Part shown: in pieces, positions 1 to 8,241 of the stretch
Layout: each line of letters begins with the position of its first letter
How positions within the stretch are numbered: position 1 is the stretch's first letter
NCBI GenBank assembly: GCA_020848545.1
Contig: JADLHZ010000102.1
Span: 85,098 to 149,097 of the forward strand
From: Deltaproteobacteria bacterium
GTDB lineage: Bacteria; Myxococcota; JADLHZ01
Length of the DNA: 64,000 nucleotides
Direction of reading: 5' to 3'
Notes under the pieces: model-generated
Database searches by the model: none
Seen by the model: the letters and a program-made list of their open reading frames with translations, nothing else
What the model was told of the DNA's origin: nothing
Position numbers and translations under genes: made by a program

Positions 1-1
1 G

Positions 2-721
2 TGGCTCTACGTCAGCGGCGCCCTGGCGATCGTCGCGGTGGCCGGCGCCCTCGCGTGGCCTCACGTGCAAGCGATGCTCGCGGCGGACCGCGCGCCGGTG
101 CCGGTGATCGCGACGCAAGAGACGCCCCCGCCGGCGTCGATCCCGGTCGCACCGACCACGCCGCCGCCCAGCGAAGACCCCGAGCCCCCGCTCGTCGATG
201 TCGCGCCGTCACGAGCCGAGCCGCCGGAGCCGGCCGAAGCAGCGACAGCACCCGGGCCCGCGAAGCCTCCCCCTCTGATCGCGAAGGTCGATCCCAAGCC
301 GCGCCCCGCGTCGCAACCAACGTCGCAACCCGGCGACGCCGCGCGCATGATGGCGACCTTCGACTTCGGTGAGCCGCTCGGCCGCGTCAGCATCTACGAA
401 GGCCGCTCGAAGCAGAAGGCGGTGCCGGCGGGGACGAGCCTGCAAGTGCGCGCGAACATCCCGGAGCCGGGCTACGCCGCGGTCCTCGCGCTCGATCCGA
501 CGACGAAGACCCTGCAAGCGCTGACCACCGTGCTCCGGGTCGAGCCGCGCTGGCACGTGCTCGGTCGCTTCACGATCGACCGCGAGCAGCGTGTCTATAT
601 GATCTTCTCGACGGAGCAGCTGTCGCTCGCCACGATCACGCAGGCCGATCCGAAGGCGCCGTTGCCGGTCGAACGGCAGGCGCGGATCGATCTGACGATC
701 GAAGCCGCTCCCGCCGAGTGA
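2..721 (+). CDS. Membrane-anchored protein with Pro-rich linker (5' end outside the window)
   Basis: The reading frame is open from base 2, so the true start lies upstream and 239 residues are visible. The first visible residues (YVSGALAIVAVAGALAWP) form one hydrophobic membrane segment. A Pro/Ala/Glu-rich linker of about 75 residues follows, then a C-terminal domain of about 130 residues starting near FDFGEPLGRVSIYEGRS and containing GYAAVLALDPTTKTLQAL. The pattern of an anchor, a disordered spacer and a small beta-rich domain resembles DUF4384-type proteins that often sit behind kinase or membrane anchors, but the match is by eye only. It converges on the deacetylase gene with one base between the stop codons. 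Function unknown. Confidence 0.75.
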   Translation, partial: WLYVSGALAIVAVAGALAWPHVQAMLAADRAPVPVIATQETPPPASIPVAPTTPPPSEDPEPPLVDVAPSRAEPPEPAEAATAPGPAKPPPLIAKVDPKPRPASQPTSQPGDAARMMATFDFGEPLGRVSIYEGRSKQKAVPAGTSLQVRANIPEPGYAAVLALDPTTKTLQALTTVLRVEPRWHVLGRFTIDREQRVYMIFSTEQLSLATITQADPKAPLPVERQARIDLTIEAAPAE

Positions 722-722
722 G

Positions 723-3275
723 TCACGGCGGCGAAGCACAGCGGATCCGCGCCGCACCTTCGCGCTGCGTCACCACGTCCACGCCGGGCGTCGTCGTCGC
801 ACACACGAGGATCGCTTCGAGCACCGTCGCCGGCAAGGTGAAGCTCTGCCCCGAGGAGGCCGCCGTCGTGATGTCGTGGAAGGTCAGGATCTCCCACGAC
901 TTCTCCGCCGCCACCTGACGAATGCGATCGCACACGCTCTGGCTCGTCGTCGTGTTGTACGCAAAGTGCGAGCCGAGGCGGAACACGTCCGAGCCGACCG
1001 AGTTGAATTCTTCGACGCCGCCGCGGTGCGAGCCGAAGTGGCGCTTCGCCGCCGCGACCACGGTGTCGTTGAACGCCGCGCTCGGCGTGGCGAACGAGTC
1101 GACCGGGCTCGCGATGTTCGTCTCGATCCACTGCTTCGAAAGCCGCAGCTCGTCGTCGAGTTGCTGCGCCCCGAGGCCGGTGAGCGTGGCGTGGGTCATG
1201 CCGTGATCGGCGAACTCGTGGCCTTGCGTCGCGAGCAGCTGCGCCGCCGCGGTCCACGTGTGCCACTGCGGCACGACGAAGAAGGTGCCCTTCACGCCGT
1301 AGCGGTTGAGCAGCGGAATCGCGACGTCCGGGTGCGACTGCGCCGAGTCGTCGAAAGTGAACGTGACCATGCCGCGCGCCAGCGGTTGGCAGCTCTGGTT
1401 CGTCGCCGCCGTCGTGGCGCACGCATCGGTGACGGGCGCGGCGTTGGGCCCGTAAGCGAAGGGCAGCGTGCGCGACGTGGCGCCGAGCGCGTTGGTCGCC
1501 CGCAGCCGCACCGACGTGCCTGGCTGCAAGTTCGTGATGCCACCGACCCAGCGGCCGTCGGCGTAGCTCAAGTTGTGCACCGCGCCGGTCGCCACGTTCT
1601 CGATCGCGACGGCTTTCGCCAGCGCGCCCCCGCCGACGACCCGCACTTCGCCCCACCACGCGTCGGTGCCGGCGCTCCACTTCGGATCCCAGCTCGGCAC
1701 GCAGCCGGCGGTGCATTGGCCGCTCTGGCACGTCGTGCCGCCGGTGCAGGTGCCGCAGGTGCCGCCGCAGCCGTCGCTGCCGCAAACGTTGCTGCCGCAT
1801 TGAGGCACGCACACGCACGCGTTGTTCACGCACGCTTGGCTCGCCGTGCAGGCGTTACAGGTGCCGCCACAGCCATTCGAGACGCCGCATGCGCCCGGCG
1901 CGCAGCTCGGCGTGCAAACGCATTGGCCGCCGGTGCATGTTTGGCCGCTCGCGCACGTGCCGCAGGTGCCGCCGCAGCCGTCGCTGCCGCACACGTTGGC
2001 GCCGCACTGAGGCACGCATACGCACGCGTTGTTCACGCACGATTGACCTGAGGTGCAACCGTTGCACGTGCCGCCGCAACCGTCCGAGACACCGCACGCG
2101 CCCGGAGCGCAGCTCGGCGTGCAGGCGCCGGCGCAATCGAGCGCGGGTGTGCCCGTGAGATAGCCGAACCACGTGCTCTGCGCTTGCCTGCCACCGGCCG
2201 CCGCGGTCTGCGTCACCTTGAGACGCACGAGCGCGCCGTTCGCGAGCATGCTGCCGGGCGAGCCCGTGAACTTCACGTAGCCGCCGCCGAGTGGGACGCG
2301 GCTCGGCAGCGCAATCGTGCGCGCCGGCGGCCCTTGCACTTCCACGCTCATCGCGCCGACGGTGTCGTTCACGCTGAACTCGACCCACCAGTTGCCCGCG
2401 GAGACCTCGCGGCTGCCAAACTGTGGATCCCACGAGCAAGCGCCGCACGGAGCGCGGTCGTTGCCGCAGCCGTCGGGGCCGCAGGTGTTCGTGTTCGGAA
2501 CGCAGCACGCGCCGGCCGTCGTGCAGACGGCGCCGCTCGCGCAACCGCAGGTGCCGCCGCAGCCGTCGCTACCGCCGCACACTCCGGGCGCACAGCTCGG
2601 CGTGCACACGCATTGGCCGCCGGTGCACGTTTGCCCGCTCGCGCAGGCGCCGCAGCTTCCGCCGCAGCCGTTGCTGCCGCACACGTTCGAGCCGCAGGTC
2701 GGCACGCACTGGCAGGAATTGTTGACGCACGAGAGGCCGGCGCCACACGGACCGCAGGTGCCGCCGCATCCGTCGGCGACACCGCACGCGCCGGCAGCGC
2801 AGCTCGGTGTGCACACTGGACCGCAATCGGCTGCGGGCTGCGCTTGCAAGTAGCGGAACCACCCGCTCGTGACGGTTTGTCCGCCGGCGGCTGCGCTGCG
2901 CGTCGCATGCAGACGCACGAGCGTTCCCGTCGCGAGCCGGCCACCGGGGCCGCCGGTGAACTTCACGAAGCCGTTCGACATCGCGACGCGGCCGGTGAGG
3001 TTCACGGTGCGTGTGGCGGTCGCCGTCGTGATCTCTATCCGCATCGACTGCGTCGTCGTGTCACGCACGGAGAACTCGACCCACCACTCGCCCTGCGAAC
3101 AACCTTCGCTGCCGAAGGTCGGATCCCACGTGCAGGTGGCGGCGTATTCGGAAGATGAAACGGCTTCGACGCCAGGGCCGCGCTCGGCCGGTCCACAGGC
3201 CGGAGCGATCAATAGTGTCGCAACGACCGCAAGAACGCCCCAACGCGAGTCGCGAAACGCACCAGAACCACGCAT
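723..3275 (-). CDS. Secreted polysaccharide deacetylase with three WW-type modules and Cys-rich linkers
   Basis: The 850-residue product starts at the ATG at 3275, chosen because AAGGGG lies 5 bases upstream and a signal sequence (SRWGVLAVVATLLIAPAC) follows; the Cys may be a weak lipobox. Three modules of about 100 residues begin with TWDP/SWDP and carry WWVEFSV or WWGEVRV (residues about 49-150, 281-385 and 528-620). They are joined by Cys-rich repeats of the form CTPSCAPGACGVSDGCGGTC. The C-terminal 210 residues are a NodB-type deacetylase domain: TFTFDD supplies the catalytic and metal-binding Asp, and HGMTHATL supplies the metal-binding His pair. The family removes acetyl or acyl groups from chitin, peptidoglycan or related polymers. 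The modules probably bind polymer, like expansin-type binding domains. This is inferred from the paired Trp and Gly pattern. Confidence 0.85.
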   Translation of the reverse strand: MRGSGAFRDSRWGVLAVVATLLIAPACGPAERGPGVEAVSSSEYAATCTWDPTFGSEGCSQGEWWVEFSVRDTTTQSMRIEITTATATRTVNLTGRVAMSNGFVKFTGGPGGRLATGTLVRLHATRSAAAGGQTVTSGWFRYLQAQPAADCGPVCTPSCAAGACGVADGCGGTCGPCGAGLSCVNNSCQCVPTCGSNVCGSNGCGGSCGACASGQTCTGGQCVCTPSCAPGVCGGSDGCGGTCGCASGAVCTTAGACCVPNTNTCGPDGCGNDRAPCGACSWDPQFGSREVSAGNWWVEFSVNDTVGAMSVEVQGPPARTIALPSRVPLGGGYVKFTGSPGSMLANGALVRLKVTQTAAAGGRQAQSTWFGYLTGTPALDCAGACTPSCAPGACGVSDGCGGTCNGCTSGQSCVNNACVCVPQCGANVCGSDGCGGTCGTCASGQTCTGGQCVCTPSCAPGACGVSNGCGGTCNACTASQACVNNACVCVPQCGSNVCGSDGCGGTCGTCTGGTTCQSGQCTAGCVPSWDPKWSAGTDAWWGEVRVVGGGALAKAVAIENVATGAVHNLSYADGRWVGGITNLQPGTSVRLRATNALGATSRTLPFAYGPNAAPVTDACATTAATNQSCQPLARGMVTFTFDDSAQSHPDVAIPLLNRYGVKGTFFVVPQWHTWTAAAQLLATQGHEFADHGMTHATLTGLGAQQLDDELRLSKQWIETNIASPVDSFATPSAAFNDTVVAAAKRHFGSHRGGVEEFNSVGSDVFRLGSHFAYNTTTSQSVCDRIRQVAAEKSWEILTFHDITTAASSGQSFTLPATVLEAILVCATTTPGVDVVTQREGAARIRCASPP

Positions 3276-3438
3276 GTTTGCCCCTTCGATAGCACCAGAA
3301 CCCACGGACTCATGGGTTGGGGCGCCGCGCTTACACATTATCTAGGGAAAGCGCCAGAGCGTTGTGCGATTTTGGTCTTTACCGGGGCTTCACCTCGTAC
3401 GCCGAATTTTGCCCGGGGCGCCGGTGTCTAAGGCGCAT
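3276..3438. promoter_or_regulatory. Divergent intergenic region with possible promoters
   Basis: This is the only gap between the leftward deacetylase and the rightward lipoprotein gene, so promoters for both should lie here. Rightward, TTGGGG (3317-3322) and TATCTA (3339-3344) are 16 bases apart and could be a weak sigma-70-type promoter. The complementary strand of 3336-3344 reads TAGATAATG, a possible leftward -10. Both are by-eye matches in a G+C-rich background and are weak evidence. Confidence 0.25.
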
Positions 3439-4638
3439 ATGGTCAAGCGCTGCCTGCTCCTGTTGATCCTGACCGCCTGCGAAGCTCCCCACGCTCTGCG
3501 CTTCGTCGTCGACGATCGCGAGATCGCCGCGCACGACGCCGGCCTCGTCACGCTGACGCAGCCGCGCGAGCTCGTCTTCATGCTCGACAATCGATCCGAG
3601 AGCGCCGTCGCGCTGCGCGAGCCCGAGGTACGTGGCGATGCGTTCTTGCTCGTCGGCGATGACTGCGGTCGCTCGCTTGGCGCCGGCGATCGCTGCTCGT
3701 TGCGCGTGAGCTTCGATCCGCTCGGCGAGAGGGAGCACAAAGCTTCGCTCATCGTGCGCTACGTGCAAGATGAACAGACGCGCGAGATCAGCTTGCCCGT
3801 CTCAGGCCGCGGGCGGCTCGACTGCGCGGTCGGCGTGGCCATGAACGATGCGCGGCAAAAAGGTTCCGCAGCGGCGCTGGCTGAAAACGGCGCGCAAGCA
3901 GCGCTCGGCGACGCCGCGGGACGCGCCCTCACCTACGATGACGGTTACTCCAAGCGCTACGAGAGCGCGTCACAAGAGGGCTACGCCGCTGGGTACGCGG
4001 ACGGCAGCTACGAGACGGCGTATCGCGCGAGGTACAGCGAAGGCGTCTACGCCGGAAAGAACGACGCGCACGCGTGCAGCGACGGCGCCGCGGCGGGCGA
4101 CAAAGACGGCTACGCGGACGGCGCTCTTGCCGGGCTCGCCGATGGCCGCGCCGCCGGAAAGAGCGACGGTTACCCCGTCGGCTATGCGCGCGGAAAAAGC
4201 GACGCCAAAGATGGCTGTGAATCGCCCGCGCGCGACGTTCACTCGGCGCTCTCGTCCGACGATCCAGCGCTCACCGGCGCGTGTTGGAAGCGCGGCTATC
4301 AACTGTCGCTCGATCCGCTCGCGCAAGCGAACGCCTATCGCGAGGCGGCGGCGGCGAACGCTCCGTATCAGCGCGGCCGCGCGGACGGCTTCACCGCCGG
4401 ATACGCGGTCGGCTTCGCGGCCGGTGACGCACAAGCGTTCGCGACCGGCGACGCGCGTGGCTACGACGACGGCTATCGCGCTGGCGCCGATGAACGCTTC
4501 GCCGCTTGCTACGACGCGGGCTACAAGGGTGGCGTAGACGATGGGTATGACGATGCCGCAACGAGCGGCTACTCGGCCGGATACCAAGACGGCTTCGACG
4601 ACGGCTACGAAGACGGGTGGGAAGACGTTTGCGGCTGA
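3439..4638 (+). CDS. Lipoprotein with an ASH/MSP-like domain and a long GX3 (G-Y-x-D-G) repeat region
   Basis: The 399-residue product starts at the ATG at 3439, which gives a short lipoprotein signal (RCLLLLILTAC, lipobox LTAC). Residues about 20-120 look like an immunoglobulin-fold ASH/MSP domain of bacterial 'choice-of-anchor' type (RSESAVALREPEV, FDPLGEREHKASLIV). From about residue 150 to the end the protein consists of spaced Gly residues in the pattern G-[YFA]-x-[DAE/A]-G (for example GYAAGYADGSY, GYDDGYRAGADER, GYQDGFDDGYEDGWED). Pairs of Cys are scattered through it. GX3-type repeats are known from eukaryotic Yae1-like proteins, where they mediate helix packing. Here the repeat is Asp/Tyr-rich and exported, so a structural or metal-binding surface role is possible but unproven. 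Function unknown. Confidence 0.7.
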   Translation: MVKRCLLLLILTACEAPHALRFVVDDREIAAHDAGLVTLTQPRELVFMLDNRSESAVALREPEVRGDAFLLVGDDCGRSLGAGDRCSLRVSFDPLGEREHKASLIVRYVQDEQTREISLPVSGRGRLDCAVGVAMNDARQKGSAAALAENGAQAALGDAAGRALTYDDGYSKRYESASQEGYAAGYADGSYETAYRARYSEGVYAGKNDAHACSDGAAAGDKDGYADGALAGLADGRAAGKSDGYPVGYARGKSDAKDGCESPARDVHSALSSDDPALTGACWKRGYQLSLDPLAQANAYREAAAANAPYQRGRADGFTAGYAVGFAAGDAQAFATGDARGYDDGYRAGADERFAACYDAGYKGGVDDGYDDAATSGYSAGYQDGFDDGYEDGWEDVCG

Positions 4639-4705
4639 AGGCTGGCGAAAGAGATCCGACAAAGGTCCGCAGCGGCACCGGGGGGGCACGCCGATAACGT
4701 GGGCG

Positions 4706-6061
4706 ATGCCGCGTTGGATCATCGGACTCTTGCTCGCCGGCTGCGGGACGCCTGTGGCGACGCCGGACTCCGCACCTGCGCCCGTCGCCGACACGGTGGC
4801 AACGACTGGACCCGACGCGATGCCATCGCCATCGCCATCGCCATCGCCATCGCCATCGCCATCGCCATCGCCCGAGCCGACACCCGATCCACCGCCCGCA
4901 CCGGAAACGCCGTTTCCCACCCGTTATCCCCGCGGCGCGCTGCACTCGCCGCTCTCGCCCTACGTCGTCGATCGTCTGCGCGCGATCGCCGTCAACGCCG
5001 CCCCGCGCTTCTCTCGCGTCGGCGACTCGATCACCGTCTCGCCGAGCTTCCTCGATTGCTTCGCCGCCGCCGCTGTCGACTACGGCGCGCATCCTGAATG
5101 GCAGGCGGCCGCGCAAACGTTCGCCGCGTCCTTTCCGCGCGCCTCGCTCGCAGCCAAGGGCGGCTGGGCCGCGTTCAACGTGCTCGGAGGCACGACATCG
5201 CCGCTCGACAAGGAGATCGCGGCGTACGATCCGAGCTTCGCGGTGGTCATGCTCGGCACGAACGACTCGGCCTACGGTCCTGCGAGCTACGACTTCTTCG
5301 CTTACGCGGACGACATGTTCGAGATCGTCGACGCCCTGATCGCGAGCGGCGTCGTGCCCATCGTCAGCAGCATCCCACCGCGCACGAACAACCCGACCGC
5401 CGCGGCGCGCGTGCCGAGCTACAACTCGTTCCTGCGCGGCCTCGCCGAGGCGCGGCAGATTCCCTTCGTCGACTACTACACGCCGATGCTCGCGCTGCCG
5501 AACAAGGGCCTCAGCGGCGACGGCGTGCACCCGAGCGTGAAGAGCGGCGCGCCGTGCGATCTCGCCGCGGCGTACGGCTACAACTTGCGCAACGCGGTGA
5601 CGATCGAGGCGCTGCATCGCGCAAAAGCGGTGGTGCTCGACGGCGCCGCGGCACCCGATCCCGCCGGCGTGAGACTGGCGGGCAGCGGCACGAGCGCCGA
5701 TCCGATCATCATCGACGCGCTTCCGTTCGCGCACGCGGCCGACACTTCGCGCGCGCCCCAAGACGTGATCGAGGGCTACCCCGCTTGCGACCAAGGCCAG
5801 AACGAGTCGGGCGGCGAAGTGATCTATCGCCTCACGCTCACCGCGGCGACGACGATCACGGCTCGCGTCGTCGACCCCGGCGCGCCCGACATCGACGTGC
5901 ACCTCTTGCGCGCCGACGGAACCTGCCTCGCACGCGCGCATCGGTCGCTCACCCTGGCGCTCGACGCCGGCAGCTACGCGCTCTCGCTCGACACCTTCGT
6001 CAGCGGCGGCAGCGCGAAGGCCGGCGAGTATCTCTTGCTCGTCGACGAAGAGCCGGAGTGA
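4706..6061 (+). CDS. SGNH/GDSL-type hydrolase lipoprotein with C-terminal PPC-like domain
   Basis: The 451-residue product starts at the ATG at 4706, selected because it gives a lipoprotein signal ending in LLLAGC. A (Pro-Ser)8 spacer encoded by a hexanucleotide repeat leads to an SGNH hydrolase domain. Block I is VGDSIT with the nucleophile Ser, block III is MLGTNDSAYG, and block V is GDGVHPS with the catalytic Asp/His. Such enzymes hydrolyse esters, often acetyl or acyl groups on surface polysaccharides. The last 120 residues (RLTLTAATTITARVV, DIDVHLLRADGTCLARA, LALDAGSYALSLDT) resemble the bacterial pre-peptidase C-terminal (PPC) beta-sandwich domain found on secreted enzymes. It follows the GX3 lipoprotein by 67 bases on the same strand and may share its transcript. 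Confidence 0.85.
   Translation: MPRWIIGLLLAGCGTPVATPDSAPAPVADTVATTGPDAMPSPSPSPSPSPSPSPSPEPTPDPPPAPETPFPTRYPRGALHSPLSPYVVDRLRAIAVNAAPRFSRVGDSITVSPSFLDCFAAAAVDYGAHPEWQAAAQTFAASFPRASLAAKGGWAAFNVLGGTTSPLDKEIAAYDPSFAVVMLGTNDSAYGPASYDFFAYADDMFEIVDALIASGVVPIVSSIPPRTNNPTAAARVPSYNSFLRGLAEARQIPFVDYYTPMLALPNKGLSGDGVHPSVKSGAPCDLAAAYGYNLRNAVTIEALHRAKAVVLDGAAAPDPAGVRLAGSGTSADPIIIDALPFAHAADTSRAPQDVIEGYPACDQGQNESGGEVIYRLTLTAATTITARVVDPGAPDIDVHLLRADGTCLARAHRSLTLALDAGSYALSLDTFVSGGSAKAGEYLLLVDEEPE
4823..4870 (+). repeat. (CCATCG)8 hexanucleotide repeat in the SGNH lipoprotein gene
   Basis: Eight perfect in-frame copies of CCATCG encode Pro-Ser x8, a flexible spacer between the lipid anchor and the hydrolase domain. 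Copy-number change would alter spacer length by two residues per unit without a frameshift. Confidence 0.95.
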
Positions 6062-6115
6062 TCCTGGCCGCGGGTTTTTTCTGGCGAACGAGGCGCCGTC
6101 GTATTTACTGCGAGC

Positions 6116-7774
6116 ATGCTCCTCACCCTGCTGCTCGTCTCCTCGTTACTGCGCGACAATCTCAAGCCGGTCGCCCCTGAGCCGGGCGCGCCGGTCATCG
6201 GCAAGCATCGGCCGAGTTGGTGCAAAGGCAAGTCCGACAAGTACGGACCGGACGCGCTCCCGCTCGCGACCATCAGCGACTCTTGGGCAGATCGCGAAGA
6301 GGCGATGGTGCAGATGCTGTGCGGCGATCCCGACGAGCCCGTGTTCCAGGAGCAAGTCGGCCACTACTTTCAGCGCTGGGCCAACTACACCGGCCAGAAC
6401 GCGGCGCAGCTCGACGAGTACTTCGCCGCCGCGAGCGATCGGGAGAAGTGGGACAAGGCGCACGAGGCAGCGTGCCAGAAAGTCGCCGTCGGCGAGGAGT
6501 CGCCCGAGCGCGAGCAAACGCTCGGCATCATGAGGAAGGCCGTCGTCGGCTGCGGGTACGAAGCGCAGGTCAACACGCCGTATCACCTCAGCTTCAACCT
6601 GATGCAGACCCTGAAGAACGAGCTCTGGCACTTCGATCGCGACGCGGCCGTGCCGTCGCAGCTTGCGGCGATCTACCGCGTGCTCGCGTGTGTCGGGTCG
6701 TCCGACGAGAAGGATCTCTCGCAGGTCGCCAAGTTTGCCGGCTGCCGCGCGGACGTGGCGCAGCTCGACGAGAAGAAACTCGTGGCGGAGATCGCGGCCG
6801 AAGGCCTCAATGAGTACGCGCGCCTCGTCGCGCTCCAATCCATGGGCGTCGCCAAGCGCCGCGCGGCGCCGCTCGAAGCCGCACTCCAAGCGAAGGCCAA
6901 GGACGCCGACATGCGCGAGGTGCTGATCGATGCGCCAGCGCGTGCGTGGAAGGAGTGGGAGGCCGCGTACGCTGCCAACAAGGCCGCGATCGATGCTGCG
7001 CGCGCGTTCGAAGACAAGTTCCACGGCACGCGAAAGAGCGCGACGAAGGGCTGCCTGACCTCCGCCTACGCTGGCTTCGACGCGTTCATGAAGGCGCACA
7101 CCGGCTCGACGCCGGAAGCGGTGATGGACCAAGCGACTTCGCCCGCGGGCGCCCTCCTGCTCGAGCACGTACGCAGCTGCAACGAGGCCGAGGGACGCAA
7201 GGAGCTCGCGGCGGCGCTCGGCGATCTCGTGCGTTGGGGCTACCCGCGTCGTGGGCCCCGCTTCCTCGCGCACGTGGAGATGGTCAGTGCGTTGTCGAAG
7301 ATCCTCGCCGATCGCACGAAGTTTCCCCTCGAAGGAGCGATGGTCTCGACGCAATTCGACGCACCGGTCGAGATCGGGATGAAGAACATGATCTGGTCGC
7401 CCGAGAAGGGCGGCACCGTCGCGAAGGTCACGAAGAAGGGCGACAAAGTACACGTCGACTTCAAGACCGAGAAGTGGATGGAGGACGAAGTGTTCTGCGA
7501 GCAGACGAACCGGATCGCGATGTTCGAGCGCGACGGCACGCCGATCTATCACCGCAACTGCAAGGCGACTGGCCGGCGCGTCGAGAAGTCTTCGACCTCC
7601 GAGCCGTTCTGGATGTGGTCGCAGATGGCCGACGGCATCAAGCCCGGCACCTTCGTCCGCTATCGCACCGGCGCGAACTACGTGGACATGGTGTTCGAGG
7701 GGCTGCCGATCGAAGTCTGGGCGGACAAGAAGGCGAAGAAGCTCGTGGCGGTGCTCGGGATGTTGGCGAAGTGA
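6116..7774 (+). CDS. Exported protein of unknown function
   Basis: The 552-residue product starts with a short hydrophobic stretch (MLLTLLLVSSLL) that may be a signal peptide or anchor. The rest is mostly alpha-helical and Ala/Glu/Lys-rich, with several Cys residues (WCKGKSD, CGDPDEP, CQKVAVG, CGYEAQV, CRADVAQ) as expected for an extracytoplasmic protein with disulfides. The C-terminal 150 residues are more beta-like (IWSPEKGGTVAKVTKKGDK, FVRYRTGANYVDMVF). I do not recognise a family. A T-run at 6074-6079 just upstream may end transcription of the preceding gene, and the stop lies 2 bases from the stop of the converging RNase H gene. Confidence 0.75.
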   Translation: MLLTLLLVSSLLRDNLKPVAPEPGAPVIGKHRPSWCKGKSDKYGPDALPLATISDSWADREEAMVQMLCGDPDEPVFQEQVGHYFQRWANYTGQNAAQLDEYFAAASDREKWDKAHEAACQKVAVGEESPEREQTLGIMRKAVVGCGYEAQVNTPYHLSFNLMQTLKNELWHFDRDAAVPSQLAAIYRVLACVGSSDEKDLSQVAKFAGCRADVAQLDEKKLVAEIAAEGLNEYARLVALQSMGVAKRRAAPLEAALQAKAKDADMREVLIDAPARAWKEWEAAYAANKAAIDAARAFEDKFHGTRKSATKGCLTSAYAGFDAFMKAHTGSTPEAVMDQATSPAGALLLEHVRSCNEAEGRKELAAALGDLVRWGYPRRGPRFLAHVEMVSALSKILADRTKFPLEGAMVSTQFDAPVEIGMKNMIWSPEKGGTVAKVTKKGDKVHVDFKTEKWMEDEVFCEQTNRIAMFERDGTPIYHRNCKATGRRVEKSSTSEPFWMWSQMADGIKPGTFVRYRTGANYVDMVFEGLPIEVWADKKAKKLVAVLGMLAK

Positions 7775-7776
7775 AG

Positions 7777-8241
7777 CTAAGCGAGCCCAAGTGACGAGCG
7801 AGCCAGCGCGTCGGCTTCTCGGTTCTTGTGCCGCGGGATCCACGTGAGCTCCACGTGCTCGAAGCGCGCGATCCGCTCGCGTGCCGCGGCGTAAACATCG
7901 CGCAGCCGCGGAATCGCCGTGCGATCCGGGCCGACGGTCTGCGCGATGACGACCGCGTTGTCGCAGTAAACGTGCACCCGCCGCGCGCCGAGCCGTTCGG
8001 CCTCTTCGAGCGCCGCGATCAACGCCAGCGCCTCCGCCTGATTGCTGCACCCGCGCTTGCCGGCGATCCGCGCGATCGTGTGGCGCGCGCCTGTCGGAGA
8101 GACGATGACCGCGCCGATCGCCATCACGCCGCCGCGAGGGAGCGCGGTGGCATCAGAATGAATGGTCCAATGGTTTCGCTCTGCCGGCGAACACTTGAAT
8201 GTCGCGGGATCTCGAGATGAGCGAAACCACATGTGCTTCAC
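7777..8241 (-). CDS. rnhA: RNase HI-family ribonuclease
   Basis: The 154-residue product carries the RNase H fold acidic residues in the right order: Asp30 (HSDATA), Glu70 (NQAEALAL), Asp94 (VYCDNA) and Asp144 (HKNREADALA). The HKNREAD context is typical of the RnhA type that cuts RNA in RNA-DNA hybrids. The GTG start at 8241 overlaps the stop of the upstream gene in the sequence GTGA, which favours translational coupling. An ATG three codons further in (8232) is an equally possible start. The first 24 residues are an extension relative to the minimal domain. It could instead be one of the RnhA-like proteins of unknown role that occur in high-G+C genomes. Confidence 0.85.
   Translation of the reverse strand: MKHMWFRSSRDPATFKCSPAERNHWTIHSDATALPRGGVMAIGAVIVSPTGARHTIARIAGKRGCSNQAEALALIAALEEAERLGARRVHVYCDNAVVIAQTVGPDRTAIPRLRDVYAAARERIARFEHVELTWIPRHKNREADALARSSLGLA

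Noticed and set aside
1741..2800. Regularly repeated CCGCAGCCGTCG-type sequence that at first looks like a CRISPR or tandem repeat array
   Set aside because: It is the coding sequence of the Cys-rich linkers of the deacetylase on the minus strand; repeat length varies and there are no unique spacers.
6062..6115. T-run at 6074-6079 as a strong terminator
   Set aside because: No stable stem directly precedes the T-run; it may be weak or accidental, so it is only mentioned with the following gene.
5098..6180. Alternative frame of Arg-rich protein within the SGNH hydrolase gene
   Set aside because: The SGNH frame has a lipoprotein signal and all catalytic blocks; the other frame has no recognisable domain.
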